A stretch of 64,000 nucleotides of DNA from Ophthalmolycus amberensis (taxonomy: Eukaryota > Chordata > Actinopteri > Perciformes > Zoarcidae). Position numbers and translations under genes: made by a program. The notes below the pieces were generated by a model that was not told the DNA's origin, did no database searches, and saw only the letters and a program-made list of their open reading frames with translations. This document shows positions 57,702 through 64,000 of the stretch, piece after piece. The stretch's first letter is position 1; the number at the start of each line of letters is the position of its first letter. The stretch covers positions 564,501-628,500 of the forward strand of contig JAFEUB010001482.1 of NCBI GenBank assembly GCA_024529925.1, read 5' to 3'.

Positions 57702-57764
<63 letters not shown>
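57701..57764. repeat. GT microsatellite with a CG core
   Basis: About 14 GT units, GCGCGCG, then about 14 more; alternating purine-pyrimidine throughout, so a Z-DNA candidate. Confidence 0.95.
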
Positions 57765-57766
<2 letters not shown>

Positions 57767-58069
57767 GGCTGGATTAGATGTTTATTAGATGCAAACAAGT
57801 CAAATATGTTGTTTTTTCCGACTATCAGTTGACCGACTATCAGCACACCGACCCTCTGAATCAGCGTTACAAAGCTGTGACGGTTTCAAACCAAACGGCA
57901 GCGATTCCACAGAAACTAATCAGTCAACTGAATGTGCTTTCCCCAAAAGGAAGACTGGGGAAATAATTAGTCACACCCAGATCTGAGTCAGACTGTAAAC
58001 CATTTACAGTAATATTCCTCATTTATTGCTGTGGACCCGAGCGTCGTTATCGGCTGGTGAAACGAGAAC

Positions 58070-58170
58070 ATGTTTGAGCAAAGTTTTCAGTCTTTATGCT
58101 AAGCTAAGCTAACCATCGGCTGGCTTCAGCTTAGTATTTACTATCCTATTGTCCAAATCTAAAAATAAAG
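58070..58170 (+). repeat. Dispersed repeat family C fragment, second copy
   Basis: TTTATGCTAAGCTAAGCTAA CCATCGGCTGGCTTCAGCTTAG: same family as 50525. Confidence 0.6.
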
Positions 58171-59024
58171 CGAATATAATATAATATCATTTTCAAGACG
58201 TACTTTGGATAAACAATGATCTATATAAGGATAAAAAGTGACTGAAAGATTAAAAGAAAAAAAGGTGTATCTGAAAAATTATTTTAAAAGTTCTTTAGAG
58301 TTTGAGAAGATTTTCCATTAAAAGGCAGAAACCACACAGTGAAACTATAAGTTGCCTTTCATCAGTGCAGTACAATAACTCAATCTTCATCCTCCTCCTC
58401 TGAGCTGACAATCATAGAAATCCTTTTCTTGACCAAACCTGCCTCGAACTTCGTGCTTTGACCACAAAAGAAATAGAAAATAAATGTGTGATTCTAAGGA
58501 CGCAGAAGTCCCGAGTGGGCGTTTATTCGGTGACCAGTGAAAGCGTCACGTCTCCGAACATACTGAAACTTTTCTGATCGAAAGATAAAAAGAGATCCAG
58601 CTTCCTTCTGTAAATGAACACATTTCTACCTCTGTTTGCCGACTAAAGAGGACAAACAGAGGAGCCAACTTGTTTCCAGCAGCACCTCCCTGGTTCACTC
58701 ATTTCAATGCATTCCTACTGGGAGCCGCCCAGCATTACCAGCCTCTGTCCATCTAATGCAACCGCTGACCTGACTGCAGCCTTTGTGCACCACGGAGAAC
58801 AAAACACGTTGACACAGCTTCCTCTCAAGCCTCCGGGGATGGTTCTATACTCAACTTTTATTCAGACTTTAACATTTAAACATGAGCAAATACCTGATGA
58901 GCGCGAAACGGTTCAGTTTGAGGCGTCGAACCGATGGAGCGGCACATTTTCTGTCATCATTGTGACCGGTCAGTGCAACTCCCTGTCAGGGCAAAGTGAG
59001 GACACTAAAACCCCCGGGGGATAA

Positions 59025-59135
59025 AGTGTGTGTGTGTGTGTGTGGTTTGTTAAAGACTGATGGTAGCTGTCAACCCTCTCCGGCCCTCGCAACCCCTGGC
59101 GCAGAGTCCTGTGTCGGTTATAACCCTCACACACA

Positions 59136-59174
<39 letters not shown>
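59025..59174. repeat. Pair of microsatellites: short GT and (CA)n
   Basis: GT run at 59025-59043 and CA run at 59129-59174, with about 85 bases between. As inverted alternating repeats they could pair with one another. Confidence 0.9.
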
Positions 59175-59177
<3 letters not shown>

Positions 59178-59559
59178 CTATATGGGTATTATCAGGAATG
59201 GAGGGCATCCTAATGAATAACCGTTGACCCCCAGAAAGGGGATCCGGGCAGGGGAAGTTGAGAGGAGAGGTGAGGAGGGTAGACAGAGGGTAAGGGGGGG
59301 GGGGACGCCCCGGCGCCACATTATGCCTCCTGTCAATCAAACAGACACCCGTAGGGCGAAGCATTGGATCATCCACTGAAAGTGAGTACCATCAATACCA
59401 TCAACGGGTCCACCGTGATGAGACAAAAAGACCCTGCAGTGACAGACACCTTCGACAAGGACCTCTGAGGTCAAAGGTCAGCGTCCAGAGCTGGTGAGCA
59501 GGTGAGATTTAGATTGTTGTAGAATCAGGTGTGATTTCAAAGTCTATTGGGATCAGTAT

Positions 59560-59755
59560 CTGTACTACTGTCTATAAGAAGTGGGCGTGGTCACCTCATT
59601 GGCTCGCGGACTGACGTTTTGAAGCCTCGAGTTCGGCGATTTAGCCTTCGCCATGTTGTTGTTTCCACAACCAATGAGCAGAAGTTATCATATGTGGAAT
59701 GTGGAGGAGTGATGTAGAGACGGCTCTGGTAATGGCAGCGACCTGTCAATCACAA
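59560..59755 (+). repeat. Dispersed repeat family A, copy 5 (5' part only)
   Basis: ACTACTGTCTATAAGAAGTG, GCCATGTTGTTGTTTC, GACCTGTCAATCACA correspond to the 5' part of copy 4 (GTTATGAAGC, CCGTGTTGTTGTTTC, GACCTGTCAATCACA). The 3' half with the CTCF-like motif is missing. Confidence 0.6.
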
Positions 59756-60674
59756 GGCAGCGCATGTAGATGTGACCATGAACTTTTCAAATTTGTTGTC
59801 CAAAATTTCGTCTTTATTTCTGGGGCACGTTTGGCATCTGACAGAGATACACATCAACATTGGAGAAGGAAGTGCAGGGTTTGGGTAAAAGTGCAGAGTA
59901 TCTTCGTGTACACCCCAAAATTTACACAGACGGACCCGAGCAGACCTTCGCAAAATTGCGGAAAGTTCGGCTTTACAGACAATAAATGATCCTCAAATCC
60001 TTGAAAAACACTATGCACCAAAATGCACACAGTGAAACACACTTTCAGTTCAAGGTTGACGATGGGAGTTGGTCTTAAAAGTTTTTTACCGTCATAAATT
60101 GTGACAACTGTGTTGACAAAAACAAGTGCAACGATACAAATCAGAAAAAAGGTTATTGTGAAAATGAATTAGTACAGTAACGAGTAAACTGCACTCAGAA
60201 GGTCTCGTAGACAAACTGTAAGACGAGTCACATTGTCCCTAGAGGAGGAGACAAAGCACCACCACTGAAAACCTAAATGAAGTTATGTTAAGTTAAGTAC
60301 AGCATAGTCATTTATTGAGTGAACACGCACTCAGAGACCACAAGAGTAAACGTAAAAACAGTTACAACGCTGGGAATGTTCCCAACATGTCAAATCCAAA
60401 GTAGAAATAAAATGTGGCTCTTCTGTCAGCGTCCCTGGTTGAAGCAGAACTGAAACGTGAAAGAGAAAGTACTCCTTGTGGAAGATTTATTGTCAGGTTT
60501 TTTGTTGTGAACGGTGTGTTTTGGTGGCAAAGCTTTGTGTGGCCAATCTTACAAATAGTTCAACTTTTAAGACGGCAAGGCAGAAAGAAGAACACACACA
60601 AGTCACACACACACACATAGAGAAAACCTTGGAACCTGTCCAATACTGCTGGCTGCATGTCCAGGTCATCTGTG

Positions 60675-60735
60675 ATTGGCTGAAGCCAATGATAAGCCCC
60701 GCCCCCTGTCCTGACCCCCGGGTCGGGGTTTTTAA
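60675..60735 (+). promoter_or_regulatory. Candidate CCAAT/GC-box promoter without recognised gene
   Basis: ATTGG at 60675-60679 and CCAAT at 60686-60690 in opposite orientation, CCCCGCCCCC at 60697-60706, and TTTTTAA near 60729. A possible donor CAG|GTAACC lies at 60842. No downstream exon was recognised, so this is speculative. Confidence 0.25.
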
Positions 60736-60859
60736 TGCAGCTTCAGCGGGGTCAAGGCTGGGTCGCTGCAGAAACCTAATGACTTCCTCCTAACAAAGAC
60801 GTGATGTATGAGCGCTGTGATTGGCCCCTGAGATGACCAGCAGGTAACCCCGACACCAG

Positions 60860-61121
<262 letters not shown>

Positions 61122-62215
61122 ACTAAATAAAAAAAAATACATATTAGGAAAACTGGTGTCATACTTAATATCTCTAAAAGCTGCATTCAAGAGACTGTTA
61201 GCCGAGAAGCTAACCATCAGTGAAGGCTTTGTAATCCAGACGTGTGTGTTTTGGAGACTAAATCAAATAAATCCATAATAATTAATCCAACACTGACTGT
61301 TTTCTGTGATCATTTACACATTTTTTCCGTTTTGAAAGCAGGTGTTTTTGCTGTTATCCATTCCTGGCGTATTGAGTTGACTCTGTCAGAGGCTGTGTTC
61401 CAGATTTTGTGGCAGCTCTGATCTCAAACGCATTGCGCAATAGCACAACATGAGATTAGGAAATGACTTTATATGGTGGTAAGTAATGTATAATAATGTG
61501 GTCTGACTGCGGGTGTGATTTATTTTAGTAGCTTCTGGGCTTCAGAAAAACATCAAAAACACACATGGAGGAAAAGTTGTGGTCTAAAGGGCTTGTATTT
61601 ATTAGAGTTCTTTGCATTATATAGAGGCAAAGGGTCCGTCAGACCGTCTTAGAGGTGCTAGTGTTAATAGTAAGGACTCACACTTTAGATTAGATTAGAG
61701 AACAATGTTTTGTGTAACTCTACATTCTTAAACATGGCCAGTGCCAAGCCTGCCGCAGACAAGCTGCACTGAGAGATCGACCTCCAGCTGTACACTCATG
61801 GTAAAGCAAAGTTTGTGCTCTTTCCAGTCCAGGGCTGAAGAGAGAACATCATTAAAAGACTTCATACTTCAAGTTACTGACCTCGCAGGCACAAAACAGG
61901 AGAAACCGGAACACTTTTCATCTGTTTTGATGCGTCTGCAACGAGGTTCATAGGCAACGGAGCGAGCAGGGGTTCGCTTGATGTCAGCAATTGATTAGCA
62001 GTGAAAGAGTGAGATGGAAAAAAGCAGTAACAGGATGAGAAGAAAAAGGAGAGGGAGGATGTTAATTCAAGGTAAAGGAGAGTTCAGGGAGACAGAAGCA
62101 GAGCAGCATCCCGGCAGAACATCCAGCAGAGAGCCGCCACCACTGGATGGTAATTCACTGCAGCCGTGAGCTCCGGGCTGCTTCCTCTCACTGCTGCGGT
62201 GGCTTCAGGAGGGGA

Positions 62216-62268
62216 TGTGTGTGTGTGTGTGTGTGTGCGTGTGTGTGCGTGTGTGTGTGTGTGTGTGT
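62216..62268. repeat. GT microsatellite with CG interruptions
   Basis: GT run with two GCGT interruptions spaced 10 bases apart. Confidence 0.95.
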
Positions 62269-62404
62269 CAGCAGAGGAGGGGGGTCATTTGAGCAGGATA
62301 CTTGGAAACTCTGATTCATTCAGATGTTGAGTTGAGCTGTAGTAGTTACCGTGGACTGGTTTTACTGGAAGGATTACATGGCACCATAAAACCAGACATC
62401 AACG

Positions 62405-62425
62405 CCCCCCCCCCTCCCCCCCCCC
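62405..62425. repeat. Poly-C tract (10 + 10)
   Basis: Ten C, one T, ten C. Confidence 0.97.
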
Positions 62426-62734
62426 GCACGTCTCCCAGCACTGAACCCTGTGTTCCCTGTTCACTTTGGGCAACATGCAGCTGTAAACAAACAGCAGTTA
62501 TTTGACCCCAGTTGGAGAAAGAAAGGCTGACCGTGAAGCTCATCAAAGTTAAGATGTGGACTCGTGAGTTTGTACTGCAGGTCTGGAGACACGGCTCTGA
62601 ATTATTAGTTTGGAGGATTTTGGTCAACCCGTCAACTCACTCCCAACTCAGTCAAATATACCGTCGCTTTGTCAATGCATGAACGCAGCATGAAGAGGTT
62701 GGATGGGTCGAACAAACACAGGACTCTCACCCAG

Positions 62735-62940
62735 GAGACCGCTGACAGGGTCCGTGTGAAACCAAGTCATTGAGTTATTTCATCTCACTTCCAAACACCA
62801 AACCTAAGTAGTTTTGTTGAGTTATTAAAACTTAGAAAATAAGCAAACCTACTTTGGAAGTTTATTTTGAAAAGAGACTGTGAGCACAGACGTTTCCAGG
62901 GAAAACAGAAGTTTATTTTGAAAAGACACTATGCATCTAA
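62735..62940 (+). repeat. Dispersed repeat family B, copy 4
   Basis: CCAAACCTAAGTAGTTTTGT followed by two units containing AGTTTATTTTGAAAAGA (62861 and 62910), each followed by a CACTATGCAT- or GACTGTGAGC-type segment. Confidence 0.55.
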
Positions 62941-63334
62941 CGAGCTGGTGCTCGAGGGGCCACTGAACGAGCATCGAGTTGGGAGGGAGAATGTGTTGTT
63001 TTGGCAACATGAAATTGTAAAGTGAGTTTTAATGCCCACAGGACTGTGTACATGTCAGGTCAATGCTAAGACGACAGTGTGCACCAGTCTGTCCTGGGCG
63101 ACTCTAGCTGAGGTGAAAACACGTCTGTGTTAGTCTAAAAAGGTTTCTGACCTTTGTGAGTCAAAGTGAACTGAACCACAACGCGTAAAGAAGAGGAGAA
63201 GAACAAGGAGAGGGATCTGGAGGAGAATAAGAGCACGCACTGTAGTTCCTGGTGGACACACGGTTTGTGCATATGTCACTAGCGTGCTTCAGCTAATGAA
63301 CGTGAGGTAAAACTTCTATTAAATAACTGATCCA

Positions 63335-63600
63335 GTTCGATTGAGATTTGTGGTCCTCCTATTTATATTTGATCGTCAAGCGAATTTTAAGCAAACTTTT
63401 GAAATGTTGCCAAAAGAAACGTTTCCATCAGTTGATTTGGAGGAAATAAACTCAGCCACGGAGAGCGTAGCTTCAGCAGGAGTTGCTGCTATAGACTACG
63501 CTTTACACATGGCTGGAATCGTCCAGTAAAAACACTAGAAGTAGTAGAGGTTGTCATTTTGGGGAAAAAAACAGCCCATGTATGATAGAAAAATGAAGAA
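63335..63600 (+). repeat. Dispersed repeat family D, copy 2
   Basis: Opposite orientation to copy 1 at 5930. Shared core TTTTAAGCAAACTTTTGAAA followed by an AAAAGAAA stretch. A 62-codon open frame across it has no recognised domain. Confidence 0.5.
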
Positions 63601-63782
63601 AGGTAAATGTTGTTTCAATTGTTTAAGTTTTAATCTTACTTTAATGTCATTTTTGGCCAAGTGTCATGCTGTCCGAAGACAAAGACAATACAAACATATA
63701 TCTGGGGAGTCGCAGACAGCAGAAACAGCTGATCAGTCATGTGAGTTAAACGTTCGCTACTTCAGAACGTATTCGACAAACA

Positions 63783-63811
63783 TGTTTTCATGTTTTCATG
63801 TTTTCATGTTC
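63783..63811. repeat. TGTTTTCA short tandem repeat
   Basis: Three to four copies of CATGTTTT(CATGTTTT). Confidence 0.9.
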
Positions 63812-64000
63812 AATCCAGCGGCAAAAACAACACCTCAAAACGTTTAAGTCCAATTGAAGAGGTTTTCCAAACAGCTTTTCTAATGCGGTACTTCAAAAAA
63901 TGCATAAATATACACAAATGGTAAAACGGTCTGCTGTCTGCTCATGTACACACCACTCGAGGGTCTCACAGCCTAAACACACACATTCAAGCTTGAAGTC

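Larger units (their letters stand above)
54246..58069. other. Intergenic, no gene recognised
   Basis: Includes imperfect GT runs at about 56619-56680 and 57701-57764 (with an inner CGCGCG). Open frames such as 55752-56201 have no domain and stop-codon-rich neighbours. Nothing else identified. Confidence 0.5.

Overview
The window is vertebrate nuclear DNA from a ray-finned fish, most likely a percomorph teleost. The genes are split by GT-AG introns. Long GT/CA, GA, CAGA and poly-C/poly-G tracts are frequent, several dispersed repeats of a kind common in percomorph genomes recur, and one gene is a Toll-like receptor type typical of fish. No prokaryotic operon, rRNA, tRNA or CRISPR array was seen.

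Layout. (1) 1-4963: no exon recognised; probably an upstream intron of the first gene, holding a broken hAT transposase (1576-2350) and other repeats. (2) 4964-23926: eleven 3' coding exons of a GPI-anchored class 7 semaphorin (sema7a), covering most of the sema domain, the PSI domain, one Ig-like domain and a GPI-anchor signal. The first coding exons lie upstream of the window. All eleven exons join in frame with consensus splice sites, giving 546 residues here. (3) 23927-38900: intergenic, with repeats, an intact-looking non-autonomous hAT element with an 8-bp target duplication (33002-33996), and a possible TATA-driven non-coding first exon at about 31431-31553. (4) 38964-43591: a Toll-like receptor of the TLR1/2 superfamily, best match tlr18 (also called tlr14): a likely non-coding first exon and three coding exons, 874 residues. 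(5) 45950-48146: a two-coding-exon S100 calcium-binding protein (109 residues) with a candidate TATA promoter, non-coding first exon and poly(A) signal. (6) 48147-64000: no coding exon recognised. It contains an apparent diverged tandem duplication with CRE palindromes, several transposon copies and long microsatellites.

All three genes are on the + strand. No functional link between them is evident from the sequence: Sema7A is an integrin/plexin ligand on the cell surface, the TLR is a MyD88-type pattern-recognition receptor, and S100 is a cytosolic calcium sensor. All three families have members active in immune cells, but co-regulation is only a speculation.

Most interesting points: a repeat family that carries CTCF-like motifs in three copies; a GT microsatellite that itself forms a splice donor of sema7a; loss of the RGD integrin motif at the mammalian position in Sema7A; and the tandem duplication downstream of S100. 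I found no clearly new multi-gene system.
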